From Lewinella sp. JB7 (lineage in GTDB: Bacteria > Bacteroidota > Bacteroidia > Chitinophagales > Saprospiraceae): a stretch of 64,000 nt of DNA. This document shows, one piece after another, positions 36,224 to 44,733 of this stretch. The DNA is taken from positions 186,001 through 250,000 of the forward strand of contig NZ_JANCTD010000008.1 of the NCBI RefSeq assembly GCF_024297185.1, given 5' to 3'. Within the stretch, counting starts at the first letter, position 1, and each line of letters starts with the position of its first letter. The notes beneath the pieces were generated by a model. It made no database searches. It was not told where the DNA came from and worked only from the letters and a program-made list of their open reading frames with translations. Made by a program: the position numbers and the translations under genes.

Positions 36224-36433
36224 ATGGCTAATGCTAAGATCAAATTTTTCTCCCTGCTGATTTGTTTGCTTATCGCGAGCGCCACCTGCTCCGGCTTTTT
36301 GGTCGGCCGTACGGTACGTATGCAGCAGGAGGGGAAGTTCGATCAGTTGCATCAGGTAAGCGAGCGAATGGCCAGTAATGCTACGTTGATTCACCGGGGT
36401 CTAGAGGTCATCAAACGCGTGATGCTGCGGTAG
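36224..36433 (+). CDS. putative small membrane protein, 69 aa
   Basis: MANAKIKFFSLLICLLIASATCSGFLVG gives one N-terminal transmembrane or signal-anchor segment, followed by an amphipathic, charged tail (MQQEGKFDQLHQVSERMAS ... LIHRGLEVIKRVMLR) that could form a coiled coil. A -7 box precedes the ATG at a suitable distance. I recognise no family. In-frame upstream starts at 36158 or 36125 would give longer products but lie before the promoter. Coding status is plausible rather than proven. Confidence 0.5.
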   Translation: MANAKIKFFSLLICLLIASATCSGFLVGRTVRMQQEGKFDQLHQVSERMASNATLIHRGLEVIKRVMLR

Positions 36434-36556
36434 GACTTTCTCCTGAACCCGCAACTACGGCTACCGCACGGAGCTTAAGCTCGGGGGCGCTACAACCTTT
36501 TACGGTCCCAACGTTTATTCCGGCTAACGTCTTCATCCGGATTACTCTACTCCTGT

Positions 36557-37228
36557 ATGCATAATTATACCCTACGGGGCCTGCTGTGCGACCTCGACGG
36601 TACCCTGGCCGACTCCGAACCCCTACACTGCACGGCCTGGCTGACGACCCTGGCGGAAGATTACGGCATTACGTACGATGAACAGTGGTTCGAGCAGTGG
36701 ATAGGTACCAGCGACCGTGTCCTGGCCCGCTACGTCGTGGAAAAAGACGAGCTGTCTGTTAGCGAGGAAGATCTCATCGCCCGGAAGCAGAATCGTTACC
36801 ACGAGGCTGTTGCCCGGGAGGGGAAAACCTTTGCCGGGGTCGATGAGGCACTGAGCAGAATCGTAGACCAGGGCTTTCCCGTAGCCATTGCTACGAATAG
36901 CGGGCGGAAAGATGCCGACGTCATGATCGGTGCCGCGCAACTGGACCGGTTCACCCCGGTGAGCGTCACCGCCTCCGACGTACGGGAAATGAAACCGGCG
37001 CCGGACATCTACCTGCTCGCGGCCAGGAAATTGGGTCTGGATGCTCGGGAGTGCATCGCCATTGAAGATAGTGGACCCGGAGGTGTCGCGGCCCGGGCGG
37101 CGGGGTGCTACCTCATTGCGCTCACGGATAAGGTAACCGAAGCCGACGAGCGCCTGCCCGACAGTGCATCGGCCATCCGCCGGGCCCTCGAACTACTCCG
37201 GCAGGGTGGTGGCGTACACCAGAGTTAA
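36557..37228 (+). CDS. HAD-superfamily phosphatase (beta-phosphoglucomutase-like subfamily)
   Basis: 223 aa. HAD motif I is LLCDLDGTLADSEPLH, motif II is VAIATNSGRK, motif III Lys in EMKPAPDIYLLAARKLG and motif IV IAIEDSGPGGVAARAAG. A C1 cap domain lies between motif I and II, as in sugar-phosphate phosphatases and beta-phosphoglucomutases. A small phosphorylated metabolite is likely the substrate. The stop is 24 bases before the PhoB-like repeats of the next gene. Confidence 0.88.
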   Translation: MHNYTLRGLLCDLDGTLADSEPLHCTAWLTTLAEDYGITYDEQWFEQWIGTSDRVLARYVVEKDELSVSEEDLIARKQNRYHEAVAREGKTFAGVDEALSRIVDQGFPVAIATNSGRKDADVMIGAAQLDRFTPVSVTASDVREMKPAPDIYLLAARKLGLDARECIAIEDSGPGGVAARAAGCYLIALTDKVTEADERLPDSASAIRRALELLRQGGGVHQS

Positions 37229-37252
37229 CAGCTTAGTGTATATGTAATGATA

Positions 37253-37299
37253 AGTTAACACAACTGTCATTTGGAGTTCATGTCCCCGGCGGACTTTTG
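37253..37299 (+). promoter_or_regulatory. promoter with tandem 11-bp PhoB-like repeats
   Basis: Three consecutive 11-base units, AGTTAACACAA, CTGTCATTTGG and AGTTCATGTCC (37253-37285), resemble PhoB half-sites (consensus CTGTCAT plus 4 AT-rich bases; the middle unit contains CTGTCAT exactly). The middle unit overlaps a -33 TTTG (37270-37273), which is 18 bases from the -7 box GACTTTTG (37292-37299, one mismatch). A second GTTAACA lies at 37224-37230. The arrangement fits an activator bound over the -33 region. Confidence 0.5.
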
Positions 37300-37339
37300 C
37301 GGTGAATTAAAGATCCAGCAACCAACTCCAACTGACCGT

Positions 37340-39052
37340 ATGAAACTAAGATTTACCACTATTCTGGCTGCTCTGTTCGCTTCCGCAGCCATCTCCGCTC
37401 AGGAGACGGTGATCGTTACCGACGCCGACCTGCAGGGAGGAACTACAAACAACTGGACCGCCGATAAGGAATACCTGCTCGACGGATTAGTGTACCTGGA
37501 AGAGGGCGGTCGTCTGAACATCGCGGCCGGTACCGTGATCCGGGGCCGGAGTCAGGGGAACATCTCCAACGGAGACAACACGGCCGCGCTGATCATTGCG
37601 CGGGGAGCATCCATTTACGCCGAGGGGACGGCCACCGCTCCCATCATCTTTACGGCGGAAGACGACGACCTCAGCGATCTGCTGGACTTCGATAACCGGG
37701 ATCGCGGAGAGTGGGGTGGACTGATCATCCTCGGTAAGGCCACCATCGCCCGCCCCGGCGGCGAGGACGGTATCGAAGGCATCGATTCCGGTGAGGAACG
37801 GGCCCGCTTCGGGGGTTCCGAAGACGACGATAACAGCGGAATTCTCAAGTACGTATCCATCCGTCACGGCGGTGCTCAGTTGTCGACCGACAATGAAATT
37901 AACGGTCTTACCCTCGGTGGGGTCGGTTCGGGGACGACGGTGGATTACATCGAGGTGTTTGCGAATGAAGACGACGGCATCGAATGGTTCGGCGGTACGG
38001 TAAAGGTGACCCACGCCTCCGTAGCCTTCTGCGGCGATGACGGTTTTGACTACGATTACGGCTGGCGCGGCGGCGGCCAGTTCTGGTTCGCGCTGCAGGG
38101 CCCCAGCGACGCCACCGGCCGTTCCGGGGAACACGACGGTGCCAGCCCCGACGAGCAGACCCCCTTCAGCCGGCCTACCATCTATAATGCTACCTACATC
38201 GGCATCGGCAGCAACGCCCAGGCCCCCGGGGGAGATGCCAACCGTGCTCTGCCGCTGAGCGTCCTGTTCCGCGACAATGCGGGCGGATACTACCGCAACT
38301 CCATTTTCACGGACTTCAACGGTGCCGCCATTGCTATCGAAGACCGCACCGACACCGAAGTAGACTCCTACGGTCGGTTTCAGGCCGGTGACCTCGGTTT
38401 CTTCAATAATTACTTCTTCGCCTTCGGTCGGGGCACCGAAGCCACCGATCTCTTCCTGGCCGTCGACCAGAACGAAGCCGTAGTGGAGGCCAGTACCGCC
38501 GCCGTCGCCGCGAATTTCTTACAGAACGGCAACGTAATTGCCGACCCCGAACTGAACGGTATCGGAGACCGTGACGCGGACGGGGCCAACGTGGACGCGC
38601 GCGTGTACGCTTACGGAGCCGCCGCTACCGGCGCCCCGGCCGCGGAAGCAGGCTTCGAGACGGTTGCTTACTACGGCGCCTTCGCTCCCGGTTTCGACCT
38701 CACTTCCCCCAGCTGGATCAACGGCTGGACCGCCCTGTCGCAGTACATGCTGACCAATGACATAATCAATGGCGTAGGCCAGGTGGAAGCCAACGGTTTT
38801 ATGCTCGACGCCCCGGTCCCTAACCCCGCTTCCCTGCAGGCCCGCATCAATTTTGAGTTGCCCAGGGCGGCCAACGTGAGCCTTACCCTTATCGACCTGA
38901 CGGGCCGTCCGCTATACCGTACCACGCGTCGCTACGACGCCGGCGTACAGTCCGAGTACATCGACGCTACGGGGCTGCCCAACGGGAGCTACCTCCTCAT
39001 TCTGGATGCCGACGGGCACCGTCTGCTCCAAAAAATGGTGGTCGCCCACTAG
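37340..39052 (+). CDS. T9SS type A surface protein, partner of the downstream TonB receptor
   Basis: 570 aa from ATG 37340. Signal peptide MKLRFTTILAALFASAAISAQ; an acidic beta-helix-like body with repeated Gly/Asp-rich turns (RGEWGGLIILGKATI, NEDDGIEWFGGTVKV, CGDDGFDYDYGWRGGGQFWF) and many DxD/EDDD stretches suited to Ca2+ binding; a C-terminal T9SS sorting domain (APVPNPASLQARINFELP ... LIDLTGRPLYR ... LPNGSYLLILDADG). Proteins of this kind are commonly found next to TonB-dependent receptors in Bacteroidota but lack an assigned function. Here it is the first gene behind the PhoB-like promoter and is followed by an 8-bp hairpin and the receptor. A role in capturing a phosphate-containing ligand is inference. 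Confidence 0.85.
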   Translation: MKLRFTTILAALFASAAISAQETVIVTDADLQGGTTNNWTADKEYLLDGLVYLEEGGRLNIAAGTVIRGRSQGNISNGDNTAALIIARGASIYAEGTATAPIIFTAEDDDLSDLLDFDNRDRGEWGGLIILGKATIARPGGEDGIEGIDSGEERARFGGSEDDDNSGILKYVSIRHGGAQLSTDNEINGLTLGGVGSGTTVDYIEVFANEDDGIEWFGGTVKVTHASVAFCGDDGFDYDYGWRGGGQFWFALQGPSDATGRSGEHDGASPDEQTPFSRPTIYNATYIGIGSNAQAPGGDANRALPLSVLFRDNAGGYYRNSIFTDFNGAAIAIEDRTDTEVDSYGRFQAGDLGFFNNYFFAFGRGTEATDLFLAVDQNEAVVEASTAAVAANFLQNGNVIADPELNGIGDRDADGANVDARVYAYGAAATGAPAAEAGFETVAYYGAFAPGFDLTSPSWINGWTALSQYMLTNDIINGVGQVEANGFMLDAPVPNPASLQARINFELPRAANVSLTLIDLTGRPLYRTTRRYDAGVQSEYIDATGLPNGSYLLILDADGHRLLQKMVVAH

Positions 39053-39076
39053 GGCCCACCGGATTACGAACTACGC

Positions 39077-39106
39077 GGGGGAGATAGCCGCGTGGCGGTC
39101 TCCCCC
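39077..39106 (+). terminator. hairpin between the T9SS protein and TonB receptor genes
   Basis: GGGGGAGA pairs with TCTCCCCC (8 bp, perfect), with an inner CCGC/GCGG stem, followed after a few bases by ATTTTAT. It may act as a partial terminator or a 3'-stabilising element that sets different levels for the two genes. Confidence 0.6.
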
Positions 39107-39136
39107 CCCTCATTTTATCTAGTGCACAATCAAATA

Positions 39137-42064
39137 ATGAATTTCATGCTTCAACGCATCACATCACTGGTAGCCTTTCTGCTGGTGGCCAATTTTGCCG
39201 CTGCCCAGAAGGGGGCAATCTCCGGTACGGTCTTCGACGAGGACGGCTTTCCGATGCTCGGCGCGAACGTCGTCATCGAGGGAACCTCCGTCGGTGCGCA
39301 AACTGACTTCCTGGAAGGAAAGTACCAATTTCAGGCCGACCCGGGTAACTACACCATCGTGGTTTCCTACGTTGGCTACGCCAATCAGGTCATCTCCGGG
39401 GTGAACGTAGCCGCCAACGAAACGACCGTGCTCGACGTCACCTTCGGTGCCGACGAGGGCATCGCTCTGGACGTCGACGTTACGGTAACCGCCACCGCCC
39501 TCGAACGCAGCGAAAACGCCGTTCTGGTGCTGCGCCAGAACAGCGATAAGGTCCAGGACGTCATCTCCAGCCAGGAGATCCAGCGGCTGGGTGCGGGCAC
39601 GGCCGCGGCGGCCCTCACTAAAGTTACCGGTACGACGGTCGTGGACGGGAAGTACGTATACGTGCGGGGCCTCGGTGACCGCTACAGTGCCACTACGCTC
39701 AACGGACTGCAGTTGCCGAGCATCGACCCGTACCGCAACTCGGCTCAGCTCGACCTGATCCCCACGAACGTACTGGACAACATCGTCGCCAGCAAAACCT
39801 TCACCCCCGATCTGCCCGGCGACTTCACCGGAGGTAGTGTCAACATCAAAATTAAAGCGCTGCCGGAACGCTTCACCTGGGGGGTATCCGCTTCGGGTTC
39901 GTACAACAACCTGAGCAACTTCCGCAACGACTTCCTGACCTACAACGGGGGCAAGCAGATCGGACTTGGTTACAACGACGGTACCCTGGACCGGCCCGAC
40001 GTCCTGAACGATCCCCGCCTCGACGACCTCGGCGCGCTCCTGAGCACCGCCGGACGGAAATCACGCGGAAACGCCGAAATCGCTTCGGCCGTAGAGGACG
40101 TCGCCAACTCCTTCGGCAATGCCTTCAATCTTAATAATAAGCGGGTAGGACCGGACTACAGTCTGAGCGCCAATATCGGCAACCAGTTCAATATCGGGTC
40201 CATGCCGCTCGGCTTCTTCGCCACGGTAAGCTACAGCCGCGACTTCAGTCAGTACACCAACGGTATCCGCGGAAACTACGAGAACCCGGGCGGCGGTGCC
40301 GACGGGAACCTGCAGGAAATTTATAACCTGAGCGATTCCAAGAGCGTCGAATCCGGTAAGCTCGGGGGCATGCTCGGATTTACCCTCCGCCCGTCGCCTT
40401 CCAATAACATTTCGTTCTACACCCTCTACAGTCACCAGGGCTTCCTGGAAGGACGCATTCTGGAGGGCAGCAACCAGAGTAAGGGTGCCGCCGGTACGGC
40501 GGATAACTTCTACCGTTCCCAGGCCTCCAGCTTCATGGAACGGGAGTTGATCGATTACGTCGTCCAGGGCGAACATACCCTCACCGGACTCGGAAATACC
40601 AAGATCGAGTGGTCGGCCAACTTCGTGGACAGCGAGCAGAACGAACCCGACTTACGTTTCGCGGAATACATCGAGCAGGGCGAGCGCTACATCATCGACC
40701 CCTCACAGCTGAGCCGCCCGAGCCGGTACTTCCGCGACCTTTCCGACAACACCTACCAGGGCGGACTCGACATCACCGTGCCCGTCTTGCAAAAACGCAG
40801 CCGCGGCAACGCGATCAAGTTCGGCGGTCAGTACCGGACCATGAACCGGGACTTCAATGAATCGATCTACGCCTACGAGAACGACCGGGGAATTTCCTTT
40901 AGCGAAGCCGGGGGAGACTTCGACGTGTACTTCGGAGCAGGCAACCTGGGCGTCCTCGAGGAAGTGAGCGATCGCAACGCCGTGGGCGTATTCATCTACG
41001 ATAACTCGAACCTGGCCAACAGTTACACCGGCACCTACGACGTATCGGCCGCCTACGCGATGATGACCTACGAGATTTCCCCCCGCCTGAAGGCGATCTT
41101 CGGCCTGCGTGCCGAGAATACCCGGATCCTGGTGGAAAGCGACGTCGTCGAGAACGAATATCGCCAGGCCGTCGAGAACGGCCGCGACCCCGACCTCGTG
41201 CGTATCGACAACAATACCGCCGACATCGATACGGTGGCCTTTATGCCCGCCCTTAACCTGGTATACAAACTCGGCGAGAAGACTAACCTGCGGGCCAGCT
41301 TTACCCAGACGGTAGCCCGGCCCAACATGCGGGAAGTCGCTCCCTTCGGCTCCTTCGGCTTCTTCGGTGAGCCCGTGGTGTTCGGTAACCCCGACCTGAA
41401 ACTGACGAGCGTCGATAACTACGACCTACGGTACGAGATCTTCCCCAACGCCGGAGAAGTACTCGCCGTAAGCGCCTTTTACAAGCGTTTCCGGGACCCC
41501 ATCGTCACCACCTTCCGCCTGTCCGGCGAACAGCAGTTCACCTGGACCAACTCGGAAGAGGCCAATCTGTACGGCCTGGAAGTCGAAGCCCGCAAATCGC
41601 TGGCCTTCGTGTCGGACAAGCTCTCCGGCTTCGTACTCGGTACCAACCTGACCTTCATCGAAGCGGATCAACAGATCGACGCAAAAGAGGTGGCGGACGG
41701 TCAGGAAGTCAATCCTGATTTCAGCGGTAGCCGTCAGTTCAACGGTCAGTCACCCTTTGTAGCCAACGCTAACCTGAGCTACGGTGACGCGGAGCGCGGA
41801 CTGGACGTCATGGTTGCTTACAACTACTTCGCCGACCGTCTGCAGAGCATCGGTGCCGTGGGCAGTCCTGACATCTTCGAGCGGGGACGCGGGCAACTGG
41901 ACGTATCCATTTCGAAGAAGGTCCAGAACTTCAAGTTCAGCCTCCGCGCGCGCAACCTCCTGAACCCGGCCTTCGAGAGCTTCTCGACTTTCGACCGGGA
42001 GTACATTTTCCAGAGTTACGAGCGCGGTCGTGAGTTCTCCTTCGGGGTGAGCTACGGCATCTAA
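39137..42064 (+). CDS. TonB-dependent receptor with N-terminal carboxypeptidase-regulatory domain
   Basis: 975 aa outer-membrane transporter. Signal peptide (MLQRITSLVAFLLVANFAAAQ), a CarboxypepD_reg-like beta-sandwich (GAISGTVFDEDGFPMLGANVVIEGT ... VVSYVGYA), a plug domain (DVISSQEIQRLGAGTAAAALTKVTGTTVVDGKYVYVRGLGDRYS ... LIPTNVLDNIVASKTFTPDLPGDFTGGSVNI) and a C-terminal 22-strand barrel ending in aromatic FSFGVSYGI. ATG 39137 or 39146 could be the start. No SusD gene follows, so it is not a classic SusCD glycan system; the partner appears to be the T9SS protein upstream. The substrate is not readable from sequence. Confidence 0.92.
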   Translation: MNFMLQRITSLVAFLLVANFAAAQKGAISGTVFDEDGFPMLGANVVIEGTSVGAQTDFLEGKYQFQADPGNYTIVVSYVGYANQVISGVNVAANETTVLDVTFGADEGIALDVDVTVTATALERSENAVLVLRQNSDKVQDVISSQEIQRLGAGTAAAALTKVTGTTVVDGKYVYVRGLGDRYSATTLNGLQLPSIDPYRNSAQLDLIPTNVLDNIVASKTFTPDLPGDFTGGSVNIKIKALPERFTWGVSASGSYNNLSNFRNDFLTYNGGKQIGLGYNDGTLDRPDVLNDPRLDDLGALLSTAGRKSRGNAEIASAVEDVANSFGNAFNLNNKRVGPDYSLSANIGNQFNIGSMPLGFFATVSYSRDFSQYTNGIRGNYENPGGGADGNLQEIYNLSDSKSVESGKLGGMLGFTLRPSPSNNISFYTLYSHQGFLEGRILEGSNQSKGAAGTADNFYRSQASSFMERELIDYVVQGEHTLTGLGNTKIEWSANFVDSEQNEPDLRFAEYIEQGERYIIDPSQLSRPSRYFRDLSDNTYQGGLDITVPVLQKRSRGNAIKFGGQYRTMNRDFNESIYAYENDRGISFSEAGGDFDVYFGAGNLGVLEEVSDRNAVGVFIYDNSNLANSYTGTYDVSAAYAMMTYEISPRLKAIFGLRAENTRILVESDVVENEYRQAVENGRDPDLVRIDNNTADIDTVAFMPALNLVYKLGEKTNLRASFTQTVARPNMREVAPFGSFGFFGEPVVFGNPDLKLTSVDNYDLRYEIFPNAGEVLAVSAFYKRFRDPIVTTFRLSGEQQFTWTNSEEANLYGLEVEARKSLAFVSDKLSGFVLGTNLTFIEADQQIDAKEVADGQEVNPDFSGSRQFNGQSPFVANANLSYGDAERGLDVMVAYNYFADRLQSIGAVGSPDIFERGRGQLDVSISKKVQNFKFSLRARNLLNPAFESFSTFDREYIFQSYERGREFSFGVSYGI

Positions 42065-42109
42065 CATCCTACAGTTTGCACTAGATTACATTTCGTAGTC
42101 TTCTTACAT

Positions 42110-42139
42110 GCCCCCCGCACCCCCGTGTGGGGGGCTTTT
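42110..42139 (+). terminator. rho-independent terminator of the TonB receptor gene
   Basis: GCCCCCCGCAC and GTGTGGGGGGC form an 11-bp stem (one G-T wobble) with a 4-base loop, followed by TTTT. It lies 45 bases after the receptor stop and before the convergent RDD-like gene. Confidence 0.85.
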
Positions 42140-42152
42140 CGTGTGGGCGTGC

Positions 42153-42581
42153 CTAATCTCGGGCCACTTGCGTCAGCGGGACCCGCTCCGTCTTGGCAAT
42201 ATAATCGTGCAGAAACCGGTGTTCGCTACTGAAGATCGCAAAGAGCAGAAGCACTTCCCCGCCGAAAAGCGTAAAGGCCTTGACGAAGGACCGTAGAAAA
42301 CGCGTCGTGACGTCCGGCGACCGATGATCGGGACGGGTAAGAATATGGGACCGACGGAATCGCACGATCGAGGGATGATAATCCACGATGTACCAGTAGA
42401 TGGTACTACCGATCAGGGTAGTGAAGTAGACCCCACTGCCGCCGAGTAGTACTTCCAGCCAGCGGTCGGTAGCGTAGTGGAAGGGAAACTCGCCCCGGTA
42501 GACGAAGAATACCACGCCCAACAGTCCCAACATGACGAGGCAGTCGAAAAGATAGAGGAAGTATCTGCGGAAAACACTCAT
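42153..42581 (-). CDS. RDD-like small integral membrane protein
   Basis: 142 aa with three likely transmembrane helices (YLFDCLVMLGLLGVVFFVY, YFTTLIGSTIYWYIVDY, FTLFGGEVLLLFAIF). The ending LHDYIAKTERVPLTQV resembles the LHD..AGT-type end of RDD family proteins, and the RYFLYLFDCLVML opening carries the Arg/Asp pair expected near helix 1. The transported substrate, if any, is unknown. ATG 42581 lies 25 bases after the -7 box TACTTTTG. It converges on the TonB receptor gene. Confidence 0.65.
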   Translation of the reverse strand: MSVFRRYFLYLFDCLVMLGLLGVVFFVYRGEFPFHYATDRWLEVLLGGSGVYFTTLIGSTIYWYIVDYHPSIVRFRRSHILTRPDHRSPDVTTRFLRSFVKAFTLFGGEVLLLFAIFSSEHRFLHDYIAKTERVPLTQVARD

Positions 42582-42606
42582 GAAGGTATCATTTTAACTA
42601 GTGCAC

Positions 42607-42614
42607 CAAAAGTA
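42607..42614 (-). promoter_or_regulatory. -7 box of the RDD-like gene
   Basis: TACTTTTG on the minus strand, exact TAnnTTTG match. TTGG (42638-42635) sits 20 bases upstream at the -33 position, one mismatch from TTTG. Confidence 0.65.
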
Positions 42615-42848
42615 GGCGCATCCGCAATGGAATGCCAACGAAGTCGACGTACACCCGGATACGTCGGACGAAGGGGTAGACGGAAACTTGGTATGCAGCG
42701 CTGTTCGTGTAATCTATTGATAATTAAACAAATAAGTGAATTTGAGGAAATAGAGTGAGCTGTACGGGCGGAACGCCGAGGAGGAAAGTGTCCTTTTCAT
42801 TCGTGATTCGGCGGGGGAACTTTGGCGGTAACAAAACACCATTATCCC

Positions 42849-43643
42849 ATGCGCTCGCATTCTTTCCCCCGCGTCCGTCACCTGCTGACGGTCTTCTTTC
42901 TTCTCCTCGCCGGCCAACTCGTGGTCGGTGTTCTACTCATCGGAGCGCTGTGGGCGACGGGGGAAGGAGCGGCGGCGGAATCGGTACAGGATTGGTCGAT
43001 GCCGCTGGTCTACCTGTTCGGAAGTCTGCCCGCCGTGGCGTACGCTCGCTGGCGGGCCGGCCGGCCGTCGGTATCGTTCGATCCGGGAGCGATACCCAAG
43101 CGTATGCTGCTGGGTTGCACGCTTGCCTTCATCGTATTCGGTTTCGGGGTAGGTTGTCTGGGCGGATACCTGCCGACGGCGGACCTCATCCCGGCGGCGG
43201 GAAGTTCACTGTCAACGGGAGTAGGCACATTCCTTACCCTCGCGCTGCTTGCTCCACTCGTAGAGGAATATTTGTTCCGCGGCATTCTGCTAGAACGTAT
43301 GCTTCGCTTGCGATCGCCGCGGACCTCAATTCTACTTACGTCCCTGACGTTCGGTTTATCTCACCTCGTACCCGCCCACGTAGTTACGGCTACGCTGATG
43401 GGCGTGGCTCTGGGGTACCTGTACTACCGGACCCGATCGTTTGCACTGGTGGTGATCCTGCACGCGGTCAACAACACGCTTGCTTATGCTGCCGGAACCT
43501 TCTTGGAGGAAACCGAAATGATGGGGGAACTTTCCCTTCCGCTCGGGGTCGCCGTTGGGATGTTCGCCATCGGATTAGGGGCCTTGTCGCTATACCGGAT
43601 GGTCCCGCGGCGAACCGGAGTGGCGACCGTTCGGGCGGATTGA
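42849..43643 (+). CDS. CPBP (Abi/CAAX) family intramembrane metalloprotease
   Basis: 264 aa from ATG 42849 (MRSHSFPRVRHLLTVFF) with about seven transmembrane helices. The glutamate-type protease motifs are intact: E139/E140 and R144 in LVEEYLFRG, H172 in FGLSHLV, H205 and N209 in LHAVNNT. In bacteria such proteins act in membrane proteolysis, bacteriocin self-immunity or processing; nothing in the neighbourhood decides which. The S66 carboxypeptidase gene follows after 35 bases on the same strand, so the pair may be co-transcribed. Confidence 0.88.
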   Translation: MRSHSFPRVRHLLTVFFLLLAGQLVVGVLLIGALWATGEGAAAESVQDWSMPLVYLFGSLPAVAYARWRAGRPSVSFDPGAIPKRMLLGCTLAFIVFGFGVGCLGGYLPTADLIPAAGSSLSTGVGTFLTLALLAPLVEEYLFRGILLERMLRLRSPRTSILLTSLTFGLSHLVPAHVVTATLMGVALGYLYYRTRSFALVVILHAVNNTLAYAAGTFLEETEMMGELSLPLGVAVGMFAIGLGALSLYRMVPRRTGVATVRAD

Positions 43644-43678
43644 ATGTTTTTGCCGTACTTGGGCTATTCGAACCCTGT

Positions 43679-44674
43679 ATGATGAACCGTAGGCTCTTTA
43701 CTCGTCGGCTCCTTGCCATACCCGCACTGCCTCTCCTCGGCTACACCGGACCCGCGCCCCGCCGCCGCATATTTCCCAACCGCCTCCACCGCGGGGATAC
43801 GGTGGGCCTGATCACCCCGGGCAGCTACCTCACCGACGACGGACTGGAGCGGGCGTACCGACAAATCGAGGAATTGGGCCTCCGCGTAAAACCGGGAAAG
43901 AACATCCGGGAGGAAAGAGGTTTTCTGGCCGGCACCGACACGCAACGGCTCGATGATCTTCACGCCATGTTTGCCGATCCGGAAGTGAAGGGTATCTGGG
44001 CCGGGCGGGGCGGCTACGGATGCGGACGGTTACTGCCCGAACTGAACTACCGCCTGATCGAAGAGCACCCGAAAGTACTGCTTGGCTACAGCGACATCAC
44101 CGCTCTCCTCAATGCCATCACCCTCCGTACCGGACTGGTTACCTACCACGGCCCCGTGGGGAGTACCGACTTGTCTCAGTATACCCGCCAACAACTGATC
44201 AACGCGGTTATGCAGGAGGGGCAGTACGCGGACATCCGCCCCGTGGACGAAGACCAGGCGGCGTACGTGATCACGCCGGGGCAGGCCTCCGGGACACTCT
44301 GGGGCGGGAACCTGAGTTTACTGGCTTCGGTTGCGGGGACCGATTACGCCCCTCCCGTGCGGGGAAGCCTGCTGTTCGTGGAGGACATCGGGGAAAAACC
44401 TTACCGCATCGACCGGATGCTCACCCAATTACGGCAGGCCTGGCCCCTGGAGGAAGCGGCCGGGATCGTACTGGGCGTTTTCGCCGACTGCGAAGCCGAT
44501 GCCGACGATCGCTCGCTTACGTTACGAGAAACGCTTACGGACCGTTTGGGGGATCTGGGCATCCCGGTGGCCTATGGTTTTCCCATCGGTCACGTAGACC
44601 ATATGAGCACTCTACCAGTAGGAGCGACCGCTTATCTGGACACGGAAAAAATGAGTCTGACTATCGGGGAATAA
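43679..44674 (+). CDS. S66 family LD-carboxypeptidase
   Basis: 331 aa, about normal length. An Arg-rich hydrophobic N-terminus (MMNRRLFTRRLLAIPALPLLG) suggests export by Sec or Tat. The Ser-Glu-His triad fits: S138 in LLGYSDITALL, E235 in LFVEDIGEKPYRIDRML, H305 in FPIGHVDHMSTLPVGA; oxyanion region GIWAGRGGYGCGRLLP. The family removes the terminal D-Ala from LD-linked muropeptides during wall recycling. ATG 43679 or 43682 is the start; the frame stays open far upstream across the CPBP gene, but that part is antiphase shadow. Confidence 0.9.
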   Translation: MMNRRLFTRRLLAIPALPLLGYTGPAPRRRIFPNRLHRGDTVGLITPGSYLTDDGLERAYRQIEELGLRVKPGKNIREERGFLAGTDTQRLDDLHAMFADPEVKGIWAGRGGYGCGRLLPELNYRLIEEHPKVLLGYSDITALLNAITLRTGLVTYHGPVGSTDLSQYTRQQLINAVMQEGQYADIRPVDEDQAAYVITPGQASGTLWGGNLSLLASVAGTDYAPPVRGSLLFVEDIGEKPYRIDRMLTQLRQAWPLEEAAGIVLGVFADCEADADDRSLTLRETLTDRLGDLGIPVAYGFPIGHVDHMSTLPVGATAYLDTEKMSLTIGE

Positions 44675-44733
44675 ATGAGCGAAAAACTAATATATTGCTG
44701 CTCGTCACCAATTATTACCCGAATACTTACGCT

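Noticed and set aside
42755-43678. Upstream extension of the S66 carboxypeptidase frame over the CPBP gene
   Set aside because: The extension is composed of Arg/Ser/Gly-rich residues in the wrong phase of a clear CPBP protease gene; the S66 protein has a natural start at 43679.
43655-43690. TTCGAACCC resembling a tRNA T-arm
   Set aside because: No acceptor, D- or anticodon arms can be drawn around it. No other tRNA-like fold was found.
44020-44733. Long N-terminal extension of the SGNH esterase frame
   Set aside because: It overlaps the S66 gene in another phase and lies before the true signal peptide at 44734.
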